Part shown: piece by piece, positions 35,460 through 43,887 of the stretch
Layout of the letters: every line of letters begins with the position of its first letter
Position numbering within the stretch: position 1 is the first letter of the stretch
NCBI RefSeq assembly: GCF_002153375.1
Contig: NZ_MTBQ01000001.1
Span: 682,001 to 746,000 of the forward strand
Source: Oceanobacillus rekensis
GTDB lineage: Bacteria; Bacillota; Bacilli; Bacillales; Amphibacillaceae
Direction: 5' to 3'
DNA: 64,000 nucleotides
The notes under the pieces: model-generated
What the model was told of the DNA's origin: nothing
Database searches by the model: none
The model's input: only the letters and a program-made list of their open reading frames with translations
Made by a program: the position numbers and the translations under genes

Positions 35460-35618
35460 TTGATCGACATCCTCCTTTATCTATATCTCTCATACTTTTA
35501 TAAATCGTAGTCCATATTTAGAAAACTTGGCTGTCACCAAGCTTTTAAGAGACAACCAAAGCCCACACTTATGCAGTAAAAGTATTTATACTTTCTTAAC
35601 TGCCAAGTAAATATAATT

Positions 35619-35655
35619 CTCTGAAAATCCCCAGTTTCACATGGGATTTTCAGAG
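35619..35655 (-). terminator. Terminator after the DUF4242 gene
   Basis: CTCTGAAAATCCC (35619-35631) pairs exactly with GGGATTTTCAGAG (35643-35655), 11-nt loop. It lies 11 nt past the stop at 35666. Confidence 0.8.
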
Positions 35656-35665
35656 TTTGTGGAAA

Positions 35666-36190
35666 TCAGTCAGCATTAATTTCCGTAATAGAATCGATTG
35701 GCGTATCCACTGCTTCTCTTGCTCGTTTCACTGCGTCCTCATCTGGTGCATCATAGAAACATAGGCATTTCGTCATATCTTCACATACATAGGTTCTTGA
35801 GAAAGAAACTTCTGGAACCTCTGCATAATGTACAGAATTCTTTTTCTTACGAGCCAAATATTTATCCATCGTAATATCTTCTGGAATATTCCATTGCACA
35901 AGATAATTTACATTGTCTGCTTGTTTTTTCACTTCATCCAATTCTTTCCCAACCAGTCTTACTTCTTTAATTAATTGGGTAGTAACACCTGATTCACTTA
36001 ACTTTTCTTGAAGGCCTTGACTTTCTTCAGCTTCGAAAATGAAAAATACGTTTGAGAAGTCTTTCGAAACCTGTACCTCGATCAAGTTTACATTTTGTAA
36101 ATTTCCTTGAATCTCAGAAATCTTTTTCTTGAAATCCTCTTTGTTGTTAATTTCCCCATTCAATTCTGTTTCTACTAAATAAAGTGACAT
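35666..36190 (-). CDS. DUF4242 (SCO4226-like) protein
   Basis: 174 residues with two ferredoxin-like halves. The C-terminal half (NYLVQWNIPEDITMDKYLAR, SFSRTYVCEDMTKCLCFYDA, PDEDAVKRAREAVDTPIDSI) matches DUF4242, whose member SCO4226 binds nickel (family knowledge). The N-terminal half (SLYLVETELNGEINNKEDFK) is a related, more diverged copy. Cys residues in VCEDMTKCLC may bind metal. It is divergent from the HxlR-type gene and shares a 38-bp upstream element with the ABC operon at 39596. Confidence 0.85.
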   Translation of the reverse strand: MSLYLVETELNGEINNKEDFKKKISEIQGNLQNVNLIEVQVSKDFSNVFFIFEAEESQGLQEKLSESGVTTQLIKEVRLVGKELDEVKKQADNVNYLVQWNIPEDITMDKYLARKKKNSVHYAEVPEVSFSRTYVCEDMTKCLCFYDAPDEDAVKRAREAVDTPIDSITEINAD

Positions 36191-36266
36191 GTTAATTCCT
36201 CTCCTTTTGAATAATTTAGATAAGTTAAGTTTACTAATCCTACTAAAATAATCAACTTTATCTGTT

Positions 36267-36304
36267 TAAGTTAGTTTATTATACTAAGTTCAAAAAATCA
36301 ACCC
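36267..36304 (-). promoter_or_regulatory. Shared 38-bp upstream element, copy 1
   Basis: Aligned without gaps to 39658-39695, 33 of 38 positions agree (counted by eye). On the minus strand it reads GGGTTGATTTTTTGAACTTA then GTATAATAAACTAACTTA. TATAAT (36278-36283) suits a -10 box, but a -35 at normal spacing is poor, as in activator-dependent promoters. It lies 77 nt upstream of the DUF4242 start, in the divergent region with the HxlR gene. Confidence 0.7.
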
Positions 36305-36374
36305 TTCCCAATAAAATTATTTATGTTATTATCAAATTACATAAAAATTGAGATAAGTTGAAGGGAGAATTGGA

Positions 36375-36803
36375 ATGAAGGCAACCTATGAGTTACCTTG
36401 CAATATCGCACAATCTTTAAATATCATTGGAGATCGCTGGACATTGCTTATCATCCATGAGATTTTATTAGAAAATACGACATTCAATAATATAAAAAAA
36501 TCTCTAGATGGGATTTCTTCTAATCTGTTGTCTGATCGATTGAAGCATTTAGAAGATAGCGGTTTGATTACATCGACCTTATATTCAAGTCATCCACCAC
36601 GTTATCAATACACATTAACAAAGAGTGGCAAAGACTTGGAAAATGTTTTCAACGCCATTATTATCTGGGGGACCGAACATTTAGAAAAATGTCATAAAAA
36701 ACTGATTCACCAAACATGTAATCATGAAGTGGATATTACCTACCACTGTTCCCATTGCAATGAAAATGTGAACGACTTATCCGTAGTAGATGTGGATAGT
36801 TAG
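36375..36803 (+). CDS. HxlR-family regulator with C-terminal Cys/His cluster
   Basis: 142 residues. Residues 8-100 are an HxlR winged helix (LNIIGDRWTLLIIHEILLEN, NLLSDRLKHLEDSGLITS, RYQYTLTKSGKDLENVF). The C-terminus adds CNHEVDITYHCSHCNE, a likely zinc-binding knot, not present in the formaldehyde-pathway HxlR at 42135. It is divergent from the DUF4242 gene and is the best candidate to bind the two 38-bp elements (inference). AGGGAGAATTGGA precedes the ATG. Confidence 0.88.
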   Translation: MKATYELPCNIAQSLNIIGDRWTLLIIHEILLENTTFNNIKKSLDGISSNLLSDRLKHLEDSGLITSTLYSSHPPRYQYTLTKSGKDLENVFNAIIIWGTEHLEKCHKKLIHQTCNHEVDITYHCSHCNENVNDLSVVDVDS

Positions 36804-36888
36804 AAAAAGCAAAGCTGACTGGTCGGAAATGCATACATAAGTAAGTAACTATAAAGCTTCACGGTTTTGGCACATGTATTTGCAGCGG

Positions 36889-36921
36889 AAAAAGACTGAG
36901 AGAATATTTCTCAGTCTTTTT
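36889..36921 (+). terminator. Terminator of the HxlR-type gene
   Basis: AAAAAGACTGAGA (36889-36901) pairs exactly with TCTCAGTCTTTTT (36909-36921); more T follow. Confidence 0.9.
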
Positions 36922-36970
36922 TTTGTTCTTTTTCTAGAATATTCGGGCTTACACAACTAGTCCTACCGAA

Positions 36971-37000
36971 CCAGAGCGGTCGCCGAAGCTACTTACCTTA
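36971..37000 (+). repeat. Dispersed CCAGAGCGGTCGCC repeat, copy 2
   Basis: CCAGAGCGGTCGCCGAAGCT then ACTTACCTTA matches the cores at 33476 and 46119. It lies between the terminator at 36921 and the stop of the ABC permease gene. Confidence 0.75.
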
Positions 37001-37049
37001 GTTCTCAGTTTATCTCAACTCCGCTACACCTAAAAGCCGAAAAGGTCCA

Positions 37050-37817
37050 TCAATCATTTGGTGATACTCCCCACTGCTTTTCAATCCATCGCTCCAATAA
37101 ACGTATTCCCTTATCAAGCAATAGCCCACAAATTCCGATAAAAATAATTCCCGCTACAACTAGATCCAAACGCAATAAATTCCTGGAGTCAATAATCAAA
37201 TATCCTAACCCCGACTGTGAACCAATCATTTCACCTGATACAAGGAATATCCATGCTGTACCAATTCCAATATGCAGACCACTAGCAATGGCCGGAAATG
37301 CGGCAGGAAAAATAATTTTTGTCATCAAATGTGGTTGTTTGATTTCTAAGTTTTGCGCCAACTTTAAGTAGGTAGTATCAACTTTTTTAACACCCGCTAC
37401 AGTTGTTAGCAGGATAGGGAAAAACGCAGCGATAAAAATAATAACTATTGCTGGTGCATTCCCAATTCCAAACCAAAGCACAATGAATGGGGACCATGCA
37501 ATTGGCGATACTGGTCTTAACACCTGTACAATTGGATCAAGAATATCCCATAACCTTTGCAAACGCCCTAAGATCAGGCCAAGAATCACAGCTGAAATTG
37601 CTGCAGATAGATAACCAATTAAGAATCTCATTAGACTGACATTTAAATGGATGAATAAAGTACCATCTGTAATTAGTGAAACGATTGCTTTGGCAACATT
37701 GATTGGAGGTGGGAAAAGAGCCTCCTCAATATCTGTCACTAAGATGGCAAACTGCCAAAGACTTAAGACGATTATGATTCCGATAAATATATTCATTGTT
37801 TTCTTCAAGACTTTCAT
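37050..37817 (-). CDS. ABC permease, NitT/TauT (SsuC) type
   Basis: 255 residues, about six TM helices. RPVSPIAWSPFIVLWFGIGN and the EAA-type region QNLEIKQPHLMTKIIFPAAF identify the SsuC/TauC/NrtB group. The ATG lies 4 nt past the stop of the binding-protein gene, so translation is coupled. With the ATPase and lipoprotein it forms a complete importer for a small anion such as a sulfonate or nitrate-like compound; the substrate is not determinable here. Confidence 0.9.
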   Translation of the reverse strand: MKVLKKTMNIFIGIIIVLSLWQFAILVTDIEEALFPPPINVAKAIVSLITDGTLFIHLNVSLMRFLIGYLSAAISAVILGLILGRLQRLWDILDPIVQVLRPVSPIAWSPFIVLWFGIGNAPAIVIIFIAAFFPILLTTVAGVKKVDTTYLKLAQNLEIKQPHLMTKIIFPAAFPAIASGLHIGIGTAWIFLVSGEMIGSQSGLGYLIIDSRNLLRLDLVVAGIIFIGICGLLLDKGIRLLERWIEKQWGVSPND

Positions 37818-37821
37818 AGGA

Positions 37822-38775
37822 TCACTTCACTTCGTTAATTAATGTATTATTGACAAATTCTTCATATGCAGGTGGATTCTCTGATAATCCCATTTCAATA
37901 AGGTTTGCACTTAATGTTTCATAGGCATCTTTGTTTATTTTTAAATGATCATAAGAAATCCATTTCAAAGATAAATCCATCACCTCAGCGTCTACTTTCA
38001 TGTACTCGGAGGAAATATCTTGCACATGTTCACTCTTTGTTTCTGCCTGTTTAGCTGCTTTTACATAACCATTCATAAACTCTTGTGCTGCTTCTTGATG
38101 ATCCTTGAGAAAATCACCATGAAATACCAATGCACAATCTATCGCGTCTTGCCAAAGTTCTTCTGATTGAAACAGTACGTTGGCATTACCGAGCACCACT
38201 GACTGAGCCCCCATTGGTTCTGCAACAACATATCCAGAAACTTGCCCCCGAGAAAGCGCCCCAGGCATTTCTGCTGGTGTCATTTCAACTACGTTTATGT
38301 CCTCGTATTCTAGTCCCTCTTGTTTCAACATCTCATAGAGTAATATATTATGAGTCGAAAGTTTATGAGGAATAGCAAAGGTTTTTCCTTTTAAATCGTT
38401 TACATCATTAATGTCTTTGGAGGCTACAAGTGCATTCCCATCTCTATGTCCGAGAGCAACAGCCTTTAAGTCGATTCCCATTTCATTTGCTTTGAGTGCA
38501 ACCGGCATTAAAGTCGATGCGCCATCAATTCGTCCTGTATTTAAAGCATCCATTAAATCAGGCCATGAAGAGAATTTGACAAGTTCCAGATGAAAACTTG
38601 CTTCCTTCTCTTCATTCATTTCCTTTTGTATGTATAACGGTATAGCATGGGTGATAGGTAAATACCCTATTTTAATTGTTGGTTTCCCTTCGCTACTGAC
38701 ATTTGAACTTTGTCCACATGCACTTAGTATCACCATCACTAATAATGAAACTAGCAGTAAGAACTTCGCCTTCAT
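37822..38775 (-). CDS. ABC substrate-binding lipoprotein, NrtA/SsuA type
   Basis: 317 residues. The lipobox LSAC (Cys20) follows a signal peptide. Mature motifs are IKIGYLPITHAIPLYIQKEM, LVKFSSWPDLMDALNTGRID, LGHRDGNALVASKDIND and YVVAEPMGAQSVVLG. The NrtA/SsuA/ThiY-like fold binds sulfonates, nitrate, cyanate or bicarbonate; the AEP motif is common in this group. It lies between the ATPase and permease genes. Confidence 0.9.
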   Translation of the reverse strand: MKAKFLLLVSLLVMVILSACGQSSNVSSEGKPTIKIGYLPITHAIPLYIQKEMNEEKEASFHLELVKFSSWPDLMDALNTGRIDGASTLMPVALKANEMGIDLKAVALGHRDGNALVASKDINDVNDLKGKTFAIPHKLSTHNILLYEMLKQEGLEYEDINVVEMTPAEMPGALSRGQVSGYVVAEPMGAQSVVLGNANVLFQSEELWQDAIDCALVFHGDFLKDHQEAAQEFMNGYVKAAKQAETKSEHVQDISSEYMKVDAEVMDLSLKWISYDHLKINKDAYETLSANLIEMGLSENPPAYEEFVNNTLINEVK

Positions 38776-38810
38776 ATCTGTGTCCCCCTTCCGAATGGAT
38801 AATCTTCAGG

Positions 38811-39596
38811 TCAAATATTGTATTCAATTGGTGGTTTAGTTCCGCTCAAATGGAATTCATTTAAAATGAGTTTTCGATAATATTGAAAGTCATCTCCACT
38901 GCGATCTCTAGGTTTACCTATTTCAATTTTTACCGCTCGTTGAATTTCCCCTGGCTCTTTACTCATCACCATTACACGATCAGATAAATAAATAGCCTCA
39001 TCAATATCATGGGTTACCAGTACAATCGTTGTTTCAGCTTTTTCTTGGATTTTCAATAACTCATCTTGCAGGTTGTAGCGATTAAATGTATCCAATGCAC
39101 CAAACGGCTCATCCATCAAAAGCAATTTCGGTTCAATCGCAAGTGCACGAGCAATCGCAACACGCTGCTGCATCCCTCCCGATAGTTGTCTTGGAAAGAG
39201 ATCGGTTTTATCTTCTAATCCAACCATATTTAAATAACGTAATGCCCGTTCCCGTCGTTGCTTTGATGTCAGATTTATACCTTCTAATCCCAACTCTACA
39301 TTCTTCATGACAGAACGCCATGGTAAGAGACCATAATTTTGGAACAACATGACACTTTTCCTGCCTGGACGAATAACTTCTTCCCCATCAAAATAGACGT
39401 TGCCATAATTTGCTGTAATAAACCCACCAATTATATTGAGCAGGGTACTTTTTCCACAACCACTCTGACCTAAAATAGCGATTGTCTCGCCTTTTTTTAT
39501 ATCAAAGTTGATATTATTTAATACCTGTACCGTCTTGTTATTATTCGTATAACTCTTATCCAGATTGTTTATCTGGATGAGCGGTGTATCACTCAA
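38811..39596 (-). CDS. ABC ATPase, NitT/TauT (SsuB) type
   Basis: 261 residues. Walker A GQSGCGKST, Q-loop MLFQNYGLLPW, signature LSGGMQQR, Walker [13 protein letters not shown] and switch VTHD are all present. The PFGALD and LLPW motifs are typical of SsuB/TauB/NrtD. It is the first gene of the three-gene importer operon, under a 38-bp element shared with the DUF4242 gene. Confidence 0.92.
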   Translation of the reverse strand: MSDTPLIQINNLDKSYTNNNKTVQVLNNINFDIKKGETIAILGQSGCGKSTLLNIIGGFITANYGNVYFDGEEVIRPGRKSVMLFQNYGLLPWRSVMKNVELGLEGINLTSKQRRERALRYLNMVGLEDKTDLFPRQLSGGMQQRVAIARALAIEPKLLLMDEPFGALDTFNRYNLQDELLKIQEKAETTIVLVTHDIDEAIYLSDRVMVMSKEPGEIQRAVKIEIGKPRDRSGDDFQYYRKLILNEFHLSGTKPPIEYNI

Positions 39597-39626
39597 ATCA
39601 TTTCCCCCTTTACAAGATTTATTATA

Positions 39627-39649
39627 AAACCAATTAGTTTAGTTGGTTT
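39627..39649. promoter_or_regulatory. AAACCAA...TTGGTTT dyad upstream of the importer operon
   Basis: AAACCAA (39627-39633) is inverted at 39643-39649. It lies between the 38-bp element and the ATPase start, so it could be an operator. There is no exact copy at the DUF4242 gene. Confidence 0.35.
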
Positions 39650-39657
39650 TATTGTTG

Positions 39658-39695
39658 TAAGTTATTTTATTATACTTGGTTAAAAAAAACAACCC
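39658..39695 (-). promoter_or_regulatory. Shared 38-bp upstream element, copy 2
   Basis: Minus-strand sequence GGGTTGTTTTTTTTAACCAA then GTATAATAAAATAACTTA matches copy 1 (36267-36304) at 33 of 38 positions without gaps. It starts 62 nt upstream of the ATPase gene. The conservation far exceeds a plain promoter and implies a common regulator. Confidence 0.7.
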
Positions 39696-39993
39696 ATATT
39701 AGAATAATATTTTGTAAGACATTGGGACATGTCTGGGGGCGAAAGTTTCGTTTTCTGATTTTTAGATTGTTGTAAATTGTGGACCAAGGAGAGTTTTCTA
39801 GTGAATTGTATAACGAGGCCATAGTTAAGTCGAAGCAGATGAGGAGTAGCAAGAACGGGCAACACTCCATAATTCACTAAGGCGTACGTCGAAGGTCTTA
39901 AGAAAAGAAATACGGGAGCAAAATAGATTAAAGCGGAACAAAGGGATAGATTTTATCCCTCCCCCTTTGTCCTTCTTACGATTTTGATGATAA
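39696..39993. other. Spacer without recognised gene
   Basis: Several short open frames exist here, none with a ribosome site or protein-like composition. An imperfect inverted repeat, TTGTAAATTGTGGACCAAGG region, is not convincing. Confidence 0.4.
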
Positions 39994-40143
39994 TCAACTT
40001 TCATTGCCAAACAAGTAATCCATGATTCCCCCATAAAAAGCTACATTCTCTGAAACAAGAAAAGCCGGCAAGAGTACAATAGTTAAAATTACCGCCACAT
40101 TAGCTACGATAAACTTAAAAAAACCTTTTTTTACTGTTTTCAC
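39994..40143 (-). CDS. Small membrane protein, 49 residues
   Basis: GTG start at 40143 with GGGAGATGCC 3-4 nt upstream. The peptide reads MKTVKKGFFKFIVANVAVIL, then TIVLLPAFLVSENVAFYGGI and MDYLFGNES: a basic start, one long hydrophobic helix (9-31) and an acidic end. This topology is typical of small regulatory membrane proteins. It lies alone; I do not recognise the family. Confidence 0.6.
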   Translation of the reverse strand: MKTVKKGFFKFIVANVAVILTIVLLPAFLVSENVAFYGGIMDYLFGNES

Positions 40144-40482
40144 TGGGCATCTCCCTTTCAAAAACTGAAAACTATTTTCGTTTTTTTGCTAATGTTTCAA
40201 ATGGAATTACTTGTTAAAATTAATACCCAATCATCTAAAGCCTTCAAGTACATGTCTAATCAACACATCATGATTTTGAATTTCTGATTATCACCAACTT
40301 CTGCAGCATTGATGGTTTTGCAAACAAATGCTGCTTTTAATAAGTCGTCTCCAAGTAAATTAATGATAATGTCATTATACATTATTCAGTTTAGTTTGTA
40401 TATTGTAAATATTTAGATTTATTATAAAAAATGTTCACTATAAAAGAGATTGTGGAAAAGATTCCCTCCCTTTAGTTTCTTC
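40144..40482. other. Spacer with a possible fossil
   Basis: On the minus strand about 40260-40365 reads NLLGDDLLKAAFVCKTINAA and further to a TGA, then a second frame LDMYLKALDDWVLILT continues. It looks protein-like but has no start. Family unknown. Confidence 0.3.
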
Positions 40483-41127
40483 CTAAGACTTTGACGGGAA
40501 AAATGTATATGACAAAGAATAGAGGAAATCTACAATAAATACAATTCCCCAAACCATTGCAATGCCAAAAATGGTTTCATTCGCATATGGTGTTTCCATA
40601 TAGTTCTCTGTTCCAATCCATGATAAATCTTTCAAATAATCTAGCATTAATGCAATATCTCCACCCGTACCATGGAACCAAAATGCTACTTGAAATAGAG
40701 CAAAGATAATCAGGTGGATTATGGCTGAGTTGTGGTTCTTTCTAGCAACATATTTCGGATCTTTCTGCTTGGCCATTAGTGTCCTATCTTTACTCGTAAG
40801 TAATTCTACACCACGCCATTTTCCAATTTTTCCTCGCATCCAGCGATCTAGCTTCATAAAATCAAAAATCCCAAACGTACATGCATAGACCACAAAGACA
40901 GTAATGACAATTTGAAATGTAGAGATCTCCCCTGTTTCCCGATATATGAGCAACGCAAGGATTGCTTCGAAAATGAGTAAAAAGACGAACAATAGAAGAA
41001 ACAGAATACTAGCGCTCTTACGGTTTAAGATATAACGAACCACACCGAATAATAGAAGAGATACAAAAGATATAATTTCGAAAGTAATAAAGACTTCCCA
41101 TTGATTTGTCACCATAAAATCGACCAT
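40483..41127 (-). CDS. Hypothetical membrane protein, 214 residues
   Basis: About five TM helices: 12-32, 40-61, 72-90, 135-152 and 185-205. The middle loop is basic (MKLDRWMRGKIGKWRGVELL, TSKDRTLMAKQKDPKYVARK) and cytosolic by the positive-inside rule. NSAIIHLIIFALFQVAFWFHG is a distinctive segment. I do not recognise the family. TTGGAGTTAAAAA precedes the ATG. Confidence 0.7.
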   Translation of the reverse strand: MVDFMVTNQWEVFITFEIISFVSLLLFGVVRYILNRKSASILFLLLFVFLLIFEAILALLIYRETGEISTFQIVITVFVVYACTFGIFDFMKLDRWMRGKIGKWRGVELLTSKDRTLMAKQKDPKYVARKNHNSAIIHLIIFALFQVAFWFHGTGGDIALMLDYLKDLSWIGTENYMETPYANETIFGIAMVWGIVFIVDFLYSLSYTFFPSKS

Positions 41128-41171
41128 TTTTTAACTCCAATCATTCTTTCTAGTTCATTTTTTTCGCTTCT

Positions 41172-41947
41172 TTAAGATGTCTGCTTTAGAGCACTTTCCA
41201 CCTCTACCCTTGAACGGATAAATGCTATACATTCTTTTGCAATGACTTCTTTATAATTATCCAGTGGCGCTACATGGTAACTGTTTCTAACTCTAATAGC
41301 TTCTCATCTTCTGATTTAGTACGTTTAACTATTTCATCAGAATTGTCTGGTGGAACAACATGATCTTCCCGTGATTTAATGATTAGAGCTGAAGCTGTTA
41401 TTTTCTCTAAATTTCTCCGTACATTTTCAGTAAGGGTAATGATATCTAACATTGATTTTACAGGGGTCTTCGCATATGCTAGTTCTATAACACCCTCTTT
41501 TTTAATATCGGACCTAATCCCATCTACAAACCTAGCTTCCCCATTGGACGGGATTTCATAGTTTTTGATCATTTCAGGCATATTTATTGCAGCATTAATG
41601 GGCATGATTCCTTTTATATCCGGATGATTTTCCGCTAAATATAGTGTTAGTGTACCACCCATTGATAAACCGCACACAAAAACTGTGGCACATGTTTCTT
41701 TTAATTTTTTGAAGCCATCTTCTACACCTTTGATCCAATCTTGATAGTTCGCTTCTTCCATATCCTCTGGCGTAGTTCCATGTCCTGTGAATCGTGATCC
41801 ATATACCGTATAGCCCTCTTCTGCAATTTTTTCTCCAAGTAACCTCATGCTTTGTGCCGAACCTGTAAATCCATGAATGACTAACAGGCCTATATTGTTT
41901 CCAGCAAAGTAAAATTCCTCCGCTTCTTTCAGCACTTGTTCATTCAT
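41172..41947 (-). pseudogene. Carboxylesterase (Est30-like), frameshifted before the catalytic His
   Basis: The open frame from ATG 41947 reads a 225-residue alpha/beta hydrolase with LLVIHGFTGSAQSMR, nucleophile GLSMGG and catalytic Asp in KSREDHVVP, then ends LLELETVTM. Adding one A in the GAAAC run at about 41284-41288 restores LLELENSYHVAPLDNYKEVI and runs to TAA 41172-41174. That restores the catalytic His (SYHVA) and the normal length of about 250. Either a true one-base deletion or a sequencing error; as given, the enzyme lacks its His. Confidence 0.8.
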
Positions 41948-42087
41948 TCTTATTCCCCTTCCGCAATTAAATGAAAATTCTGATTATATTTTATCATAAT
42001 TAACTGGAAATATACCACGAAGGGAACTAAGAAATGTTCTAATCACTATCTATTATGCAAACCAGTATATTTTACATAAGTAGTATG

Positions 42088-42100
42088 AAAAAGTATACTG
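42088..42100. promoter_or_regulatory. Candidate HxlR site upstream of hxlR
   Basis: AAAAAGTATACTG is the reverse complement of CAGTATACTTTT found upstream of hxlA (42574-42585). A related CAGTATATTTT lies at 42063-42073. HxlR of Bacillus binds repeated sites upstream of hxlAB; these are the best candidates here. Confidence 0.5.
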
Positions 42101-42134
42101 TTATTATGTATTGGATAAAGAGGGAGTAATGTAA

Positions 42135-42512
42135 ATGGATCAGGATCATGTAAGAGAATTTAATTGCGAAAAAGAACTTACACTTTCTGTAATTGGTGGC
42201 AAATGGAAAATGCTAATTCTATGGAACTTAGGTAACGAAGGAACGAAACGATTTAATGAACTAAAACGACTTATTCCAGGAATTACGCAACGAATGCTTA
42301 TCACACAGCTTCGCGAATTAGAGTCAGATTTCCTTGTTCATAGAGAAGTCTATCCTGTTGTGCCGCCAAAAGTAGAATACTCATTAACAACTCAAGGTAA
42401 ATCGCTCCGACCCGTACTAGAACAAATGACAAAATGGGGAATATCATATAAAAAATTTTTAGATGAAGCCGTACCTAATTCAATAAGCATAAATGAAACG
42501 GTAACTAAATAG
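42135..42512 (+). CDS. hxlR: Formaldehyde-responsive regulator HxlR
   Basis: 125 residues, HxlR winged helix ([60 protein letters not shown]). The cysteine in FNCEKELTL is placed as in HxlR-type proteins that sense formaldehyde. It activates hxlAB in Bacillus subtilis, where it is divergent; here it lies upstream on the same strand, separated by a terminator. GGGAGTAATGTAA precedes the ATG. Confidence 0.9.
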   Translation: MDQDHVREFNCEKELTLSVIGGKWKMLILWNLGNEGTKRFNELKRLIPGITQRMLITQLRELESDFLVHREVYPVVPPKVEYSLTTQGKSLRPVLEQMTKWGISYKKFLDEAVPNSISINETVTK

Positions 42513-42518
42513 CAGCAT

Positions 42519-42551
42519 AAAGCAATGAGAATACTACTTTCTCATTGCTTT
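42519..42551 (+). terminator. Terminator between hxlR and hxlA
   Basis: AAAGCAATGAGA (42519-42530) pairs exactly with TCTCATTGCTTT (42540-42551), followed by more T. It implies that hxlAB has its own promoter. Confidence 0.88.
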
Positions 42552-42573
42552 TTTAAATTTTTTATATTAATTA

Positions 42574-42585
42574 CAGTATACTTTT
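42574..42585. promoter_or_regulatory. Candidate HxlR site upstream of hxlA
   Basis: CAGTATACTTTT, inverse of the site before hxlR, lies 97 nt upstream of hxlA and directly after the hxlR terminator. Confidence 0.5.
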
Positions 42586-42681
42586 AGGCACTATATGATT
42601 TCAAAGTGCGTACTTCTCAGATCTTTGTTAAAGATTTATACTTGGTTTGTTACAAAATTAAAGATAAAGGGGAAATGACAC

Positions 42682-43323
42682 ATGAAATTACAGTTAGCTT
42701 TAGATCTTGTCAACATTCCGGAAGCCATTGAATTGGTTAAAGAAGTAGAACAATATATTGATATAGTTGAAATAGGAACTCCAATAATCAATATAGAAGG
42801 ACATAAAGCAGTGGAGGCAATTAAATCTGCATTCCCTAAGTTAGAAGTTCTAGCAGACATTAAGATTATGGACGCTGCGGGTTATGAAGTGGCTAATGCA
42901 TCTAATGCAGGCGCTGACATTGTTACCATTCTTGGTCAAGCAGAAGATGCATCGATCAAGGGCGCTGTTGAAGAAGCGAAGAAACTAGGAAAACAAATCC
43001 TGGTAGATATGATTGCTGTAAAAGACATTAAAACTCGCGCAATAGAGCTTGATGAATTAGGCGCTGATTACATCTGTGTACATACAGGCTATGATTTACA
43101 AGCTGAGGGCAAAGATTCTTTAGAAGATTTACGTACTTTAAAAAGTGTTGTAAAAAATGCGAAGACAGCAATTGCTGGTGGAATTAAGCTTGAGACCCTA
43201 CCTGAAGTGATTAAAGTACAACCCGATCTAATCATTGTTGGTGGAGGTATTACGAGCAAAGATGATAAAAAAGAAGCGGCTGCACAAATACAACAGCTAA
43301 TAAAAGTAGGCGTGACAGCATAA
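42682..43323 (+). CDS. hxlA: 3-hexulose-6-phosphate synthase
   Basis: 213 residues, TIM barrel of the OMP-decarboxylase/HPS superfamily: LQLALDLVNIPEAIELVKEV, LEVLADIKIMDAAGYEVANA (the DxKxxD motif), GADYICVHTGYDLQAEGKDS and IVGGGITS. It condenses formaldehyde with ribulose 5-phosphate, the first step of formaldehyde fixation. AAGGGGAAATGACAC precedes the ATG. hxlB starts 1 nt after its stop. Confidence 0.95.
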   Translation: MKLQLALDLVNIPEAIELVKEVEQYIDIVEIGTPIINIEGHKAVEAIKSAFPKLEVLADIKIMDAAGYEVANASNAGADIVTILGQAEDASIKGAVEEAKKLGKQILVDMIAVKDIKTRAIELDELGADYICVHTGYDLQAEGKDSLEDLRTLKSVVKNAKTAIAGGIKLETLPEVIKVQPDLIIVGGGITSKDDKKEAAAQIQQLIKVGVTA

Positions 43324-43324
43324 T

Positions 43325-43879
43325 ATGCAAACGACCGGCTTTACAAAAGAGATTCTTACTGAGCTTACAAATACAGTTGAACGCATTAATGATCACGAAG
43401 CGGAAAAACTTGTAGAAGGCATTTTGAATGCAAATAAGGTGTTCGTTGCAGGAAGTGGCCGCTCTGGTTTCATGGCTAAAGCATTCGTAATGCGTATGAT
43501 GCATGTAGGGCTTGATCCGTATGTTGTTGGAGAAACGGTAACACCCAATCTGGAAGCGGACGATATTTTTATCGTTGGCTCAGGATCTGGAGAAACCAAA
43601 AGCCTTGTCGCCATGACAGAGAAGGCAAAAAACATTGGTGCAACGATTGCAGTTGTGACCACAAATCCTAATTCTGCTATTGGTATGTTAGCAGATATCA
43701 AAATTGAAATTCCAGCCCAGGCAAAATCGGAAGGTACTAGCAATAAATCAATACAACCAATGGGATCTTTATTTGAACAATCTCTTCTATTGTTTTATGA
43801 CTCAGTTATTTTACGGTTTATGGAGATAAAAAAGCTTAATTCCGAAACAATGTATGGAAGACATGCGAATTTAGAATAG
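43325..43879 (+). CDS. hxlB: 6-phospho-3-hexuloisomerase
   Basis: 184 residues, single SIS sugar-isomerase domain (VFVAGSGRSGFMAKAFVMRM, FIVGSGSGETKSLVAMTEKA, VVTTNPNSAIG). Converts 3-hexulose 6-phosphate to fructose 6-phosphate, completing the RuMP detoxification route started by HxlA. Translationally coupled to hxlA. Confidence 0.95.
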   Translation: MQTTGFTKEILTELTNTVERINDHEAEKLVEGILNANKVFVAGSGRSGFMAKAFVMRMMHVGLDPYVVGETVTPNLEADDIFIVGSGSGETKSLVAMTEKAKNIGATIAVVTTNPNSAIGMLADIKIEIPAQAKSEGTSNKSIQPMGSLFEQSLLLFYDSVILRFMEIKKLNSETMYGRHANLE

Positions 43880-43887
43880 TTTATAAG

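Noticed and set aside
42682-43323. Orotidine 5'-phosphate decarboxylase (pyrF)
   Set aside because: The same superfamily, but the motifs and the adjacent hxlB identify hexulose-phosphate synthase.
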